Source: Fulvia fulva (Eukaryota > Ascomycota > Dothideomycetes > Mycosphaerellales > Mycosphaerellaceae). Taken from it: a DNA stretch of 64,000 bases. The stretch lies in contig NC_063012.1 of NCBI RefSeq assembly GCF_020509005.1, forward strand, positions 10,912,001 to 10,976,000. The letters run 5' to 3'. Made by a program: the position numbers and the translations under genes. Positions within the stretch are counted from its first letter, which is position 1. Each line of letters starts with the position of its first letter. The notes beneath the pieces were generated by a model. The model did no database searches. It had not been told where the DNA came from and was given only the letters and a program-made list of their open reading frames with translations. Shown one piece after another: positions 39,288-50,560 of this stretch.

Positions 39288-42272
39288 ATGCCTCTCACGT
39301 CGCCTGACGACTACGAGCTTGACTACGCCGATACACCCCTAGTCAAACGCGAATCCTTCGACGACGACGATGACAATCTTTCAGATATCGCAGAGCTGGA
39401 CCCCCTCAAGAGCAAGCAGCGACGATACACAGACGATGCGCGCCAGCCATTGCCTAGTCTCTTCGACAAGCAGAAGAAACAATTCGCATGGTTGAACCAC
39501 ACAAAGCGGCAGGGACGATGGTGGCTACCAAGCAGATTCTTCTGCTTCCTGGCACTACTGTTCTGCGCCACCTTGATGCTGCTCCTCAGTGCCGGTGGCC
39601 TATGGGTCTACAAAGTCGGCGGCATGCCTGAGGATGGCCAGAGTGAAGCATGGTACCCCACACCCAAAGGAGGCACGGTCGAGCAATGGCAGAAGAGCTA
39701 CGAGAAAGCCGCGAAGCTGGTCAAGCAGATGACGCTGGCGGAGAAGGTCAACATCACAACAGGAACTGGCTGGCAGATGGGTCCATGTGTTGGCAACACT
39801 GGCCCCGTTGATCGACTTAACTTCCCGAGTCTGTGCTTGCAGGACGGACCACTGGGATTGAGGTTTGTGGACAATGCGACTTCATTCCCTGCCGCTATCA
39901 CTGTAGGTGCAACATGGAACAAGGATCTCATGTACGAGCGGGGCAAAGCACACGGGTTCGAGGCGAAGATGAAAGGCATCAATGTCCTGCTCGGACCATC
40001 GATGGGCGCTCTTGGCAGACTGCCTGCAGGTGGTCGTAATTGGGAGGGCTATGGGTCAGACCCTGTCTTACAGGCGATTGGCGCAGCGCAGACGATTCGA
40101 GGCATACAGTCAAATGGGGTCATTGCAACCGCAAAGCACTTTGTCGGCAACGAGCAGGAACACTTCCGACAATCATGGGAGTGGGGAACACCAAATGCGA
40201 TCTCCTCGAACATCGACGATCGGACACTGCACGAGCTGTATGCATGGCCGTTCGCAGAGTCCATCCGTGCAGGCGTCGGCTCTGTCATGTGCAGTTATAA
40301 CCAGGTCAATAACAGCTATGCTTGTCAGAACTCCAAGCTCATGAACGGAATTCTGAAAGACGAGATGGGCTTCCAAGGTTTCATACAAAGCGACTGGCTG
40401 GCACAGAGATCTGGCGTTGCCTCTGCGTTGGCAGGTCTGGACATGTCTATGCCCGGCGATGGCCTTAGATGGCAAGATGGTGAGACTTTGTGGGGTGGGC
40501 AGTTGACGAAAGCTGTACTGAACGGTTCAGTCCCGGTGGACAGATTGGACGATGCAGTGCTGCGGATCGTGGCTGCTTGGTATCAGCTCGGTCAAGATGA
40601 TGCTCAGGCTTGGCCCAGATATACCCTCAGCAGTTCTGCGACTTTCTCGAGCTGGACTAACGAGGAGGAGGGCAAGCTGCATCCTGGCTCACCTGACAAC
40701 GAGGAGACTGGCATTGTCAACAAGTTTGTGCCTGTGAGGCAGACTAAGCAAGGTGGTGACCACAACGAGCTTGCGCGAAGAATTGCAGCCGAAGGCATCG
40801 TTATGGTGAAGAACGATGAGAATGTTCTGCCAATCACTACGTCGGGGGGTAATGTCAAGAGTACCAGGCAGGGCAAGGTATCCGGAGAGAAGATCCAGAT
40901 TGGAATCTTCGGTGAAGACGCCTTTGCAAACCCACGAGGAGCCAACGCTTGCGAAGACCGTGGCTGCAACGAGTATACTCTCGCCAGTGGCTGGGGATCT
41001 GGAGCCTCGAACTTTCCATACCTGGTGGCACCCTTTGATGCGCTCAATGCCACTTTCGACCATTCAGCTGTCAACGTTACGACTCACAAGAAGCAAGCCG
41101 CTAAGTATGCTGGCGGAATCGCAGAAAAACAGGACCTTTGCATCGTTTTTGCCAACTCTGATGCTGGTGAAGGATTCATCAGCTGGGGCAAGGTCAAGGG
41201 CGATCGACCTGATTTGAAGATCCAGAAGCAAGGCGACACACTGATCGCCGAGGTCGCTAGAAAGTGTGGCAATGACCAGCGAAACTCAGGATCGGCTGCA
41301 AACACTATCGTGGTACTGCACACTGTCGGCCCCACAATGCTAGAGCATTGGATCGATATGCCAGGTGTCAAGGCAGTGCTCATCGCACATCTACCTGGAC
41401 AAGAATCTGGGAACGCTTTGGCAGATGTTATATTTGGCGAAGTCAATCCATCCGGAAAGCTCCCGTACACAATGGCGAAGAAGGAAGATGATTATGGCCC
41501 GACGAGCAAGATCTTGACGTTCCCTAACCAGGTTGTCCCACAGCAGAACTTCACTGAAGGCCTCTATATCGACTATCGCTACTTCGATAAGCATGATATT
41601 GAGCCACGATACGAGTTCGGCTTTGGACTATCATTCACAAAGTTCCAACTTTCATCGCCCAAGGTGGCGACACATCCCACGCAGAGCGATATTCCTGCTC
41701 CCCGTCTCGAGACAGTCGATCCGCCTCTGCTGAACCCGAAGACGCCGGATGCGAAAGACGCCGTTTGGCCTGTTGGGTTCAAGCAGCTGAAAAAGTACAT
41801 CTACCCATACATCGACTCTGCTTCGGACGGCAAGCCCAAAGGTGCACCAGCGCTTCCATACAACCCAAAGGTCCCACATGCTTCATCGGCAGCAGGCGGC
41901 GGCGAAGGCGGCAATCCGGATCTTTACACCACTCTGGCCACCATCCAAGCAACACTCACCAACACAGGAACCGTCACTGGAGCCACTGTCGTGCAATTGT
42001 ATCTCAGCTATCCAAAGACAGTCAGGGATGCCGATGGCCAAATGATTGACATGCCAGTCAAGGTTCTGCGAGGCTTCGAAAAGCTTGATCTGGGCACAGA
42101 GAACGACAACAAGAGCACCCAAGTGGAGTTCAACCTGACCAGGAAAGATCTCAGCTACTGGGACATCAAGCGCCAGAACTGGGTCCTGCCACAGGGAGAC
42201 TTCACAGCCCATCTGGGCTTCTCGAGTAGAAATTTGCCCGAGAAAGTTGTCTTCCATCCCTTTGGATCGTAG
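39288..42272 (+). CDS. bglE: Membrane-anchored GH3 beta-glucosidase (bglE type)
   Basis: Intronless, 994 aa. It hydrolyses terminal beta-glucosyl residues of cello-oligosaccharides or related glucans. The N-terminal 83 residues are acidic and cytosolic (DDDDDNLSDIAELDPLKS). One signal-anchor helix follows (FFCFLALLFCATLMLLLSAG, about 84-105), so it is a type II membrane protein, unlike the secreted GH3 enzymes. The GH3 N domain has KVNITTGTGW, LCLQDGPLGLRF, GRNWEGYGSDP and AKHFVGNEQE. The nucleophile Asp is at about residue 369 in GFIQSDWLAQ. The GH3 C domain (AEGIVMVKNDENVLPI, YTLASGWGSGASNFPYL) and a fibronectin-III-like domain (ATIQATLTNTGTVTGATVVQ, PVKVLRGFEKL) complete it. This architecture matches Aspergillus bglE-like proteins. 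Confidence 0.92.
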   Translation: MPLTSPDDYELDYADTPLVKRESFDDDDDNLSDIAELDPLKSKQRRYTDDARQPLPSLFDKQKKQFAWLNHTKRQGRWWLPSRFFCFLALLFCATLMLLLSAGGLWVYKVGGMPEDGQSEAWYPTPKGGTVEQWQKSYEKAAKLVKQMTLAEKVNITTGTGWQMGPCVGNTGPVDRLNFPSLCLQDGPLGLRFVDNATSFPAAITVGATWNKDLMYERGKAHGFEAKMKGINVLLGPSMGALGRLPAGGRNWEGYGSDPVLQAIGAAQTIRGIQSNGVIATAKHFVGNEQEHFRQSWEWGTPNAISSNIDDRTLHELYAWPFAESIRAGVGSVMCSYNQVNNSYACQNSKLMNGILKDEMGFQGFIQSDWLAQRSGVASALAGLDMSMPGDGLRWQDGETLWGGQLTKAVLNGSVPVDRLDDAVLRIVAAWYQLGQDDAQAWPRYTLSSSATFSSWTNEEEGKLHPGSPDNEETGIVNKFVPVRQTKQGGDHNELARRIAAEGIVMVKNDENVLPITTSGGNVKSTRQGKVSGEKIQIGIFGEDAFANPRGANACEDRGCNEYTLASGWGSGASNFPYLVAPFDALNATFDHSAVNVTTHKKQAAKYAGGIAEKQDLCIVFANSDAGEGFISWGKVKGDRPDLKIQKQGDTLIAEVARKCGNDQRNSGSAANTIVVLHTVGPTMLEHWIDMPGVKAVLIAHLPGQESGNALADVIFGEVNPSGKLPYTMAKKEDDYGPTSKILTFPNQVVPQQNFTEGLYIDYRYFDKHDIEPRYEFGFGLSFTKFQLSSPKVATHPTQSDIPAPRLETVDPPLLNPKTPDAKDAVWPVGFKQLKKYIYPYIDSASDGKPKGAPALPYNPKVPHASSAAGGGEGGNPDLYTTLATIQATLTNTGTVTGATVVQLYLSYPKTVRDADGQMIDMPVKVLRGFEKLDLGTENDNKSTQVEFNLTRKDLSYWDIKRQNWVLPQGDFTAHLGFSSRNLPEKVVFHPFGS

Positions 42273-43869
42273 AATGATCCTCCGGCGCGACCTGTGAAGA
42301 GTGGATCTCCGTTTTCGAAGGTTGCGTTTATAATGCTGCGGCAGGAGGTCAGGAGGAATGGGGGGCAAAGGACGGGGAGGGAATAGGATGGGATGGGGTA
42401 ATACTGGTATTGATGTTTATGATGGTATAGGGTCATCAGGACTTAGAATTGTATGCTGGTTAATCGGCGGGATAGAGGTGTGTGGTTGTAGTATTAGGAG
42501 GTGTATGAAGTACTTAAGAGCATCCCGCCTGGGACCTTTAGGACAGAATAGAGACCGTGGACTATAGCGGGTTGGGATGTTGATGTACGGATCTGGTACC
42601 CATCGTGTGACCTCTGGAGTTGCTCACTCGCTCACTTGCGATATAACAAAGAGCACTAACTACCATGACACTTTCAAAGTCAGAAGTCTCATGAAGAAGC
42701 AGGTCGATGCTGGTGACACCCCTATCGCACCGCTACCACCTTGCCGGCAAAGAAGGGGATTTCCTATACTCCAGGCAGGCGCCATTGTCTGACAGCGTCC
42801 GTGGTCATGGGGCGTTTTGTGGTGGGTTCGGCTGTGGGAGGCATGTTGAGGGGTGAGATATTGGTAGGTTTGCTTTCGATGTTGTGGGAAGGTCATGGAT
42901 TGGGAAGACGGAGGGGAGATGGAAGACGGAGGGGAGGGAGGTTGGGATGGTGGGTCGTGGGTTGCTTTATTTTGTGTTGCGAGGGCGGCTTTGAGATACT
43001 AGATGCTTTGTGGTGTGTCGTGTGTCCCGAGGGAGAAGGAGAGGGGTTTGGTAGAGGGACAGGAGGGATCGGGCTTGTAGATAGTAGAGGGATGGGGAGA
43101 TTGTGGGTTGTTAGGTGATGGGTCGTGGAGACGTGGGGTGTTGTGTTGTGTTGGGACTTGATGTTCTGAGCTAAGAGTGTCAAGCATGTGCAGGGAGCCC
43201 TTGGCGCTTGTGGCGTGCGGGAAGAGGCCCTGGGGGGGGGGGGTTTCAACTGGAGGATTGGATGTGACACAAGAGTCGAGGAGCGACGGGAGTAGAGAGC
43301 TGCGAGTAGGATTGCCGGCCACATTGCCAGACTGGCCGTTTGCTCTGTGGCCGTGGCCTGGCTGGAGCTTCGGCCACAACGGCCATAACTCTGGAATCGC
43401 AAAGTGACCTAGCGACGACGACATAAGTGCGATACTGCGCAACAACGCATCGTATAGCGATTAAATGTCATCATAGCACGTATCTAGTGCTTTTAAGACC
43501 GGTCCAAGAGAGCTAGACACGACATTCTTATTGCCTAAGGCAGTAGATCCATCGATAGCCATCCATCCTGTGGCCACAGCCGACCCATAGCCAGCAAGGT
43601 CAAAGTCCAATCCACCGCGGCCAGACAACCCTAGCTGCGAGCCATGGGGCATTCACCCCAAGCTTGTGCGTGGACCCTGGACTTGGCATACTTTAGCTCC
43701 CACTGCGGTCCGCTTGGAGACAGGAACTCCATTTTGTGGACTACACAAAGATTTCTCAGCAGCGTAAGTTGTCGCACAAGCCTTGATTCCAGCTCAGGCG
43801 TGTACACACACAGCGACTAACGAACGGTATCGCGCGAACTGTACAGGACTACTGCAGCGCTCGGCTTTA
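42273..43869. other. 1.6 kb with no supported gene; G-rich tracts
   Basis: The stretch 42800-43260 is strongly purine-rich on the plus strand (GGGAGATGG, GGAGGGGAGG strings) and includes a run of 12 G at 43232-43243. Frames on the opposite strand are Pro/Ser/Thr low-complexity. It may fold as G-quadruplexes or simply be mutationally skewed. No gene is assigned. Confidence 0.45.
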
Positions 43870-44040
43870 ATGAATGACGACGAATCCGATTGGAGTCCGT
43901 ACTCGCACTGGGAGTACGAAGAGGAAGTCTATGATAAGGATCTGCACTGGTGGCGGCTGTACTTGGACGCGAGATCCCTTCTTAATGGAAAGCGTTGGGA
44001 TGTGCCGCCAGAGTATCGCCCTGACGCACTAGCAGGTTAG
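43870..44040 (+). CDS. Small hypothetical protein
   Basis: A 56-codon frame (MNDDESDWSPYSHWEYEEEV...) that is acidic and rich in Trp/Tyr and ends in EYRPDALAG. The composition looks protein-like rather than random, and the frame is open further upstream to 43783. No family recognised and no second line of evidence, so low confidence. Confidence 0.25.
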   Translation: MNDDESDWSPYSHWEYEEEVYDKDLHWWRLYLDARSLLNGKRWDVPPEYRPDALAG

Positions 44041-44357
44041 GGTTTGCCGTGTGAGTATGGGCTGGTCGTCTCAACTAACGGCTTTAGTAAGTTGGTGAAT
44101 GGAGAGTGAACGCTGTGGAGCATCAGTGAAGTCGCCTGAGTCGAAGCTTGGGCGTTTTTAATGCTTGGCGTTCAGAAGCTCGAACTCTCGCGTCGTGGTC
44201 CCTTAAATTGCTGCTGAACGAGGTTCTCGTGTGCAACAACCACCACTCCGCTACAGCTGCTGCATTACCTAGGGTCCAATCCTTCTCAATCGTAACTCGT
44301 CCCACCACCAAGTCCGACATCGCGTTTTGGCACAAAACCTGTACATCATCGCAGATC

Positions 44358-44864
44358 ATGGCAGGCGACAATCGCAATGTACGAGGTGTGCCTCTTGACG
44401 AGGACCACCTCAGGCTCGAGCCTGCACATCATCTCTCTACCTCACACGAACACTCACACTCCCATCGGCACCATCCTCGAAGCACCCATAGCCTTCGCAA
44501 CGACACGATCCCAGCCCTCATTAGCGCATACTCGACATTCTGCGACCGTCAGATCTCGGACCCACAGTCAAACTACTCTGCACGAGGCGTGAACAAGATC
44601 ATCACCGACGAGGACAAGAAATGCACCCTCATCCTTGTCTCGGACGTCATTGACAAGGCCATGCAATCAGAGAAGAGTCTCGCAGTGCGCGATGCGAGGC
44701 GAGCCTCCGGATACAATCTCTCTCATCTTGATGGCTTTGACATGGTCGAGTTGACCTGTCAGATATGCTCAGGATCCACAAGACTCCTGATCCCAAAGTC
44801 AATGGCCGTCGTGACAAAGGCCAAGGTCAGGACTTGTGCAAAAGAAGGCCACACTTGCAAGTAG
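44358..44864 (+). CDS. Hypothetical protein with possible Cys cluster
   Basis: Intronless, 168 aa from the ATG at 44358. The N-terminus has a His-rich stretch (HHLSTSHEHSHSHRHH). The second half is helical and ends in a Cys-containing segment: ELTCQICSGSTRLLIPKS, then RTCAKEGHTCK. The CxxC and CxxxxxxC spacing could bind zinc, but I do not recognise the family. It lies upstream of another unknown gene in the same direction, 325 bp away; I tested whether they could be one spliced gene and found no convincing donor near 44864. Confidence 0.45.
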   Translation: MAGDNRNVRGVPLDEDHLRLEPAHHLSTSHEHSHSHRHHPRSTHSLRNDTIPALISAYSTFCDRQISDPQSNYSARGVNKIITDEDKKCTLILVSDVIDKAMQSEKSLAVRDARRASGYNLSHLDGFDMVELTCQICSGSTRLLIPKSMAVVTKAKVRTCAKEGHTCK

Positions 44865-45189
44865 TGCGTTCGGCAGAAGGCAGAGCAACTTCATGCTGAT
44901 GCTGATCCCAAGAATCACGAGCACTTGCTAGTCACGAGTATTCTCCAGTTACTGAGGGCCAATACTCTTCTGCCGAGCTACTGCAAGAGGGAGTGGAATC
45001 CAATCGGGTTCGATAGGTCGATACCCGGAATGTGGTTGAGGTGTTCTCCGAGAGCTGCAGGATGCCTCATGTCGTCAAAACATTCTCTTAGCGATCGAGC
45101 CAGCCTAGGTACCACAGCTCAAGATTCACTTCGGATCAGATCAAGGTCTCTCGCCCGACTGGCTTCGAGGTCAAGTAGAGCTTGAGCCG
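44865..45189. other. Short spacer between two unknown genes
   Basis: An open frame in a third phase (44925-45185) is present but has no supporting feature. Nothing else is seen. Confidence 0.4.
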
Positions 45190-46305
45190 ATGCGTCAATC
45201 TCGCAGAATTGTTGAGCGAATGTTGGTAGCTTCTTCATCGGGACCCGGACTGCCCGTCAAACAGAAAGCAACACCACCCAGAATCCCTGGCCCAATGCCG
45301 CAAATCCAGGATCGCTACCAACAGGGAATTGATATGCTTGCTATCACCTGCGACGACCTCAATTGCTCTAGGGCCAAAGCTTCGAAAAACATCAAAGCGG
45401 CTGGAAACGCCACTCGGTGGGCGAGGGGGATGCAGGAGAGGGCTCGAGCGTTCCAGTCATCGCATCAAGCCGAGCGAGTCCAATGGCTTACTCAGGACCA
45501 TTTCCGCGATGTGACGGATCTCGCGAGATTGAATCTTGACGACCCGAGCGCGGTTACTAAGCAGGATGCGCTGCCACGGTACCAGTGCAAGACACCGAAG
45601 GCTATGAACGAGAAGCAGGAAGAGTGGATCAGAGGCGTGAAGGAGGAAGCTGCCTTCATTCAGATGGACAATGCGCTTGGTCGCGGTGTCATGAAGATCT
45701 ACGAAGAGCTTTGCGACCGCATCGAGCAGAGCACTCGGACGCAGGCTTCTAGTACTGCGCAGCAATCTTCGAAGGCTTCTAACCAGAACGGATCAAGTGA
45801 TGGCAAGCAGACGGCGTCTGCACATGACCGTCGTGGGGGTCGTTCGAGTGGGGCTTCTGAAGTCATCAATCAGTCAAAACAGGGGGTCAGTGGCCACCTC
45901 AGCCCAAAAGATGAGGACGAGGAACAGGGAGCAGCGTTCGACAACAACGAGACTACAATGCCAACCACAGCAGGTGTGCAGATCTCCACGGGTACTTCCG
46001 AAGATCATACTGAAGCGACAAATGCCTCGGGCTCAGCCCAGGCATTCGACAGCCAAGACTTCAGTGAAGACGACGATGACCTGCCGGACATTTCCACGCA
46101 ATCTCCGGGCACCACCATGACTGCGATCAAGCAGCTCAGCAAGAATAGCGTCATCCAGACACCGACAGCGCTAGCACCAGAGCTGGAAAACTTTGGCATC
46201 GCTCGCGACGAGGACCGACAGCCATCGGGTCACAAGCGTAAGAGTCTGGTCGTAAGTTATGGAAAGACCAAGGAAAGGGATAAGAAGCAGAAGATATCTG
46301 CATAG
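45190..46305 (+). CDS. Hypothetical protein with C-terminal basic tail
   Basis: Intronless, 371 aa. The N-terminal 170 residues are helical and mixed charge (WARGMQERARAFQSSHQAER, KAMNEKQEEWIRGVKEEAAF). The middle is Ser/Gln/Asp-rich and disordered (DFSEDDDDLPDIS). The end is Lys-rich (GHKRKSLVVSYGKTKERDKK), which could be a nuclear localisation signal. No domain recognised. A chromatin- or RNA-associated role would be a guess from composition only. Confidence 0.5.
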   Translation: MRQSRRIVERMLVASSSGPGLPVKQKATPPRIPGPMPQIQDRYQQGIDMLAITCDDLNCSRAKASKNIKAAGNATRWARGMQERARAFQSSHQAERVQWLTQDHFRDVTDLARLNLDDPSAVTKQDALPRYQCKTPKAMNEKQEEWIRGVKEEAAFIQMDNALGRGVMKIYEELCDRIEQSTRTQASSTAQQSSKASNQNGSSDGKQTASAHDRRGGRSSGASEVINQSKQGVSGHLSPKDEDEEQGAAFDNNETTMPTTAGVQISTGTSEDHTEATNASGSAQAFDSQDFSEDDDDLPDISTQSPGTTMTAIKQLSKNSVIQTPTALAPELENFGIARDEDRQPSGHKRKSLVVSYGKTKERDKKQKISA

Positions 46306-46586
46306 AGGCAGCAATGCCTCTTGATATTGCATGACGGAACAGACTGGTATGACGAGTCGTGGCAGGGACGGTGATGGCACTGAGTATGGATGAGAGCCAA
46401 AGGCAGATTGTACACATTATGCTGTACATAGGCTCAGCGCTCAGCGTATGATCGAGCATGAATGTATTGGTGAGTTCACTCCTATTAATGTCTGCCGGTG
46501 AGAGACCTTGTTACCACGGCTTGCTGCGGATTCCAAGGCCTCAAAGTGTAGACCAAAAGGGCATAAGTGATACCGCCTGATCTCCA

Positions 46587-48314
46587 TCATGCTCGCCACG
46601 GGTCATACCTCTGCAAAGGTTCGTCTAGCTTGAGAAATCGGCGATACATTGCATCCTGCAGATGATTAGCTATCCTGAATGCATTCAATGGCTTCTTTCT
46701 CACCTTTCTGCAGTTCAATCGCCACAGCCTGAAATACTTCGTTTTGAATGCATCCCCCTCCATGGCCTCCCTGGAGTTCTCTTGCCGCCGAATCCGGTGA
46801 GCTGTAGGCTCGTCAGCCTCTAGCGTGTCCGCCGCGATGGAGATGCTGTGCCTCGCTGGAGTTCCTGGGACACAAAACATTTCTGACTCAGATGACTGCT
46901 TCTGGCGTGCCCTTGCCACCTCTCTGCCCCAATGTCGAATCATCTTCTGTTTTGTCCGCATTTGTCTACATCTTTCCGCCTGGACGCCCGCGCCAAATCT
47001 CGATCTGTTCGTGTGAATCAGCTTGCCTAGCTTCGAAGCTGCTTCCATACTGTTCTGCATATTTTCTATTGAACTCTGACTCTGTGCCGGCATTGTACGT
47101 CGCCAGGTATCCGGCTAATGCGAGTGGGTAGTTTGCTGCCAGATTCACTCGACCACGCAACTGACGATTGAGTTCACGCCTACTCTTGTGGACGTTCAGC
47201 CATTGTGTACTCCTGTCCGCCTTCCAATCATCATCCGCCCGCGTGCTACCAATTTTGTCGTACTTGGAGGCCTGTTTAGCGCTGACGAGGCTGAGATCCT
47301 GTCCGCTTGACATGGAAGATGTTGTTGGATGCAGCCAACCTGATGTGGAGATCTCGTGGACAGATAGCAAAGGGCGGACTATGTTCATGAGTACTTCTTT
47401 CTCGGCCCGAATCTGATTCTCACACCTGATGGCAAGGGTATCTTCGCTGTCTCTCCACATCCTACAGGCCTGTTGTAAATCCGATCGTGGTCCACGTTTT
47501 GCAGCTAGAACCTGCTTTCGAAGCTCACGAGTTTTGATCTGGTCCTTTTGGAACTGGCTCTTGCCACGGCAAACTTCCATTATCTGGGCACAGAATTCCT
47601 CACCTACTGCAAGGTCATCTATCCTGCTGCTCTGCCTGCTTTGGTCGACTAGCCATGGCGTACTCGGAATGAGCCTGCCGGGGAGACGTGCATGATCCAG
47701 CACACAGAGATTTAGCCGAGCCCGTAGACGTTTTGTCTCGTTCGTCTCGTTACGTATTGCCTCATCATCCTCCACAACCTTCTGTGATAGTCTTTCCAGG
47801 TATGGGGCGATAGCATCTATCTGTCTCCCTGCCAGTTCTTCGTACTCCGCTTGATGGATATCGCGGTCGCGTTGTGCAGAGCCTAACTGTGACATTGCTG
47901 TCCATGGTCAATGAAGAGATCGATGAAGATGTGCTGTACACGGCACATACCCAGCTCCAAATCTCTGGCCAAGTCTTTGCGAAAGATTTCATTCTTCACC
48001 GCCTCTACCAAGAGCTGGACATACCGCTCCGGTGTCAAGGTCGGCCTCTGGGCGGATCTGAGAGACCCTTTGGGCGGTATAACGTTGTCGTTATCTTTCT
48101 GGCGGTCACTAGGATCTGAGATAGAATTCTGCAGATCGACTCCAGCTGTGCCTGTCGGCTTCACACTGCTCACAAGCGAAACAACTGGATTCAGTGGCTC
48201 CGAATGTGACCGTGACCGTAGAAGCCATGCTGGTAGGTATCTTCGCACGAACTCCATGTGTGGAAATGTCATATATCGACATTGGAAAAGAATTGCCGCA
48301 GTGATACAATCCAT
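46587..48314 (-). CDS. Hypothetical protein, three exons
   Basis: I join complement(46587..47004, 47051..47897, 47951..48314) into 542 aa. Intron 1 (53 bp) has a GTATGT donor and a GGACAG acceptor; intron 2 (46 bp) has a GTATGG donor, a CTGATTC branch-like string and a GAACAG acceptor. The joins read LARDLELAMSQLGSAQRD and KYAEQSRFGAGVQAERC and restore one frame across three overlapping open frames. The protein is charged and helical throughout (RLSQKVVEDDEAIRNETNET, RGKSQFQKDQIKTRELRKQV), with Trp-containing basic segments near the end (FRLWRLNCRKVRKKPLNAF). No family recognised. The start may be any of three clustered Mets between 48314 and about 48257. Confidence 0.55.
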
Positions 48315-49287
48315 CCGGATCTGGTGCACGCTTTCTTTGTCTCAACATTCATTGTTCCTGCAGACCCTGGTCACCGTAAGCCGACTTTCTTTGTATAACA
48401 TGTCGAAGTCTCAGCGAGAGTCTGTTTGATTCTGGTGTTGTACGACTAGGTCACGGAAGTGTCACTGCCGCTTGGTAAACTATGTGACAGCTTTTGTGTG
48501 GCTTCACGGCGAGCCTTGTAGTGGCGTGCGGGATGTACTGCAGCCTTCAGTGCTCTCCAATCTTTTGGAATATCCTAACAGTTTAGTGAGTACTGAGCAG
48601 TAGCTTGTGACTTGGAAGGAGCTTTCAGTCCAACGATGATTAATTGTAGGAACCGCAGATGGGATGCCGTTGGAGATCATGAGCCCGCAGTCGCCGACTG
48701 GCTAACTCAAGTGCGCGACCTCGGCGTGTGCCTTCGATGTCGACTAGATCCAGAAGCCGCTAAATGAAGTCATTCGGCGATCTGATCCCATGACGGCAGT
48801 ATAATGTACTGGTCCGGCTTGCTCTTGGTACAATAGAAGTAGCAGCATCGCTGCTAGCCGTATCATTGACTGGGACCGCAGACTTTTCGGCTTGCTGCTC
48901 GTCATACCCGGGCTGCTGTAGCTCTCCAGCACCAGATCTGATATCTCCACGAGCTCCGTCCACCTCTTGAATTCCTTCCAGCTCCTTGCCCCTCTTTGTT
49001 CTTGCATAGCTGATCCGTAAGAGACGTCCAAATGTCCTTTGTTCTCCAACGACAGGCCGCATGTGGCAAAGCGGAAGGAGGTGCTGGTTGGAAACCAGGG
49101 CCGGTACGAGCGTGCTAAGCTTGGCTCACGGCAGTAGAGGGTCCAGATACTGTCGAGCGGGACCTCATTCTCTGATCAAGTGTGCCGCGTATGGTACTAT
49201 AGAGTAAATCCAGCACACCAGAGACCCGCATTAAAATCGGCGACAGTTGAGACCAGTGCCAGTCTCAAAAGTGTGCGAAGTACTACC
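48315..49287. other. Intergenic, no supported gene
   Basis: One minus-strand frame (48744-49049) has a hydrophobic patch (LAAMLLLLLYQEQA) but no other support. The remainder is without features. Confidence 0.4.
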
Positions 49288-50232
49288 TCAACCCTTCCCC
49301 CCACCCAGCACCAGCACCGGACTAACCTCCCTCCCCAACCCCAACGCCAACCCCACTCCCATCTCCCCCCCACTCTCCGCAGTCCTAACCCTCCCCAACC
49401 CCAACGGATCCGCAACACTACTCCTCCTCCTCCTCTCCTTCCTCACCCCACCATAAATACTCGGCGCATTCGCCACGAACGTCGCCACAACCACTTGTAT
49501 ACTCGCCCAGAAGCTCCTGGCATGCTGCACGCTGCCGTCCCGGTAGATGTAGTGGATCTTCACACCGATTACGATGATGCAGAAGAAGCCGAGGATGTAG
49601 AGGAGGCCGAGTTGGAGGTTGCGGGGGAAGGCCCGGGCTTGGGCTTGGAGGATTGGTGCGGAGATGGTGAGGAGGAGAATGTCGATGAGGGCGTTGGAGA
49701 GGCATTGCAGGAGGAGTTGGGTGTATGCGCGACGGCAGGGGTGGGTTGAGCCGGGGGTGAGGGACCAGTAGAGGGTGATGGGGCGGCATTCGAGGAAGGT
49801 AGCCAGCACGACGGCGGTGTATGTACCCGCCAAGACTAACCAAGTCATCTTGATGACCCTGCAAATCCAAGGGATGTGCGCCATCATGTCCCGATAAAAT
49901 AGCAGGAGCTCAATACTCTGCAGCCAGTAATACGTCGTGACCAGGACGCGGGATATAAGAGTGAGAATACTGCCGACTCGAGCCATGGAGGGGGTTGTGC
50001 CAGAGGTAGGACTGAAAGCTGTGGCCCAGCGGAGGATCAATGCGTTACAGATGGTACGTGCGAGGAGGACGAGAATCGAGGAGATAACGATCCAGGTAGT
50101 GGCGTTCAAGCGACGGTGTTGGTGCCAGTGTGTTGCCAGCCGGACGAGGAGGATGACCATGGCGAGGGAGAAGCAGATCCAGCTGGCGAGGAAAGCATCG
50201 TGAGGGGAGATGGTGTAGTCGATGGTCGGCAT
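49288..50232 (-). CDS. 7TM rhodopsin-like integral membrane protein (fungal family)
   Basis: Intronless, 314 aa. Seven hydrophobic segments are visible, starting with FLASWICFSLAMVILLVRLA, then WIVISSILVLLARTIC, ILTLISRVLVTTYYWLQSIE, MTWLVLAGTYTAVVLATFLE, TQLLLQCLSNALIDILLLT, LGLLYILGFFCIIVIGVKI and SFWASIQVVVATFVANAP. The ECRPITLYWS motif between TM4 and TM5, the LSNALIDILL segment and WASIQVVVATFVANAPSIYG near the end are typical of the large fungal rhodopsin-like family (also known from Pth11-type and CFEM proteins). There is no CFEM domain here. The C-terminal 40 residues are Gly/Leu-rich and lie in DNA with inverted wobble skew. Role unknown; signalling or transport are both possible. 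Confidence 0.82.
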   Translation of the reverse strand: MPTIDYTISPHDAFLASWICFSLAMVILLVRLATHWHQHRRLNATTWIVISSILVLLARTICNALILRWATAFSPTSGTTPSMARVGSILTLISRVLVTTYYWLQSIELLLFYRDMMAHIPWICRVIKMTWLVLAGTYTAVVLATFLECRPITLYWSLTPGSTHPCRRAYTQLLLQCLSNALIDILLLTISAPILQAQARAFPRNLQLGLLYILGFFCIIVIGVKIHYIYRDGSVQHARSFWASIQVVVATFVANAPSIYGGVRKERRRRSSVADPLGLGRVRTAESGGEMGVGLALGLGREVSPVLVLGGGKG

Positions 50233-50560
50233 CGCATGGTCGTTGTGAGCATTCCCAGTGCCGTCATTGGCATCCTTGAATAATCGTTTGATCAGCCATC
50301 ACTGGCAACCCAGCATATCGTCCTGATCCATGTCGACGAAGAAAGTGTAAAGGGTTCCAGGAACGTGGAAACACTTGAGTCGACATCTTGGTTCAGCCCT
50401 CGTGTCACGAACGCGTGGAGAGACCCCGCAGCTTGGTAACATCCATAGTGTGTCTTGGCTTGCTGCAGAATCGGTACCGGACCTGTATCCTGCCTCTCGA
50501 CCTTGGCTTTGTCCTTGCAATCGCTCATGGTGACTGTTGTTGCGCTCCTTCAGATTTTCC

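Noticed and set aside
42890..43402. Long Pro/Ser/Thr-rich frames on the minus strand and Gly-rich frames on the plus strand
   Set aside because: They are produced by the purine-rich tract and the 12-base G run; low-complexity composition, no start context.
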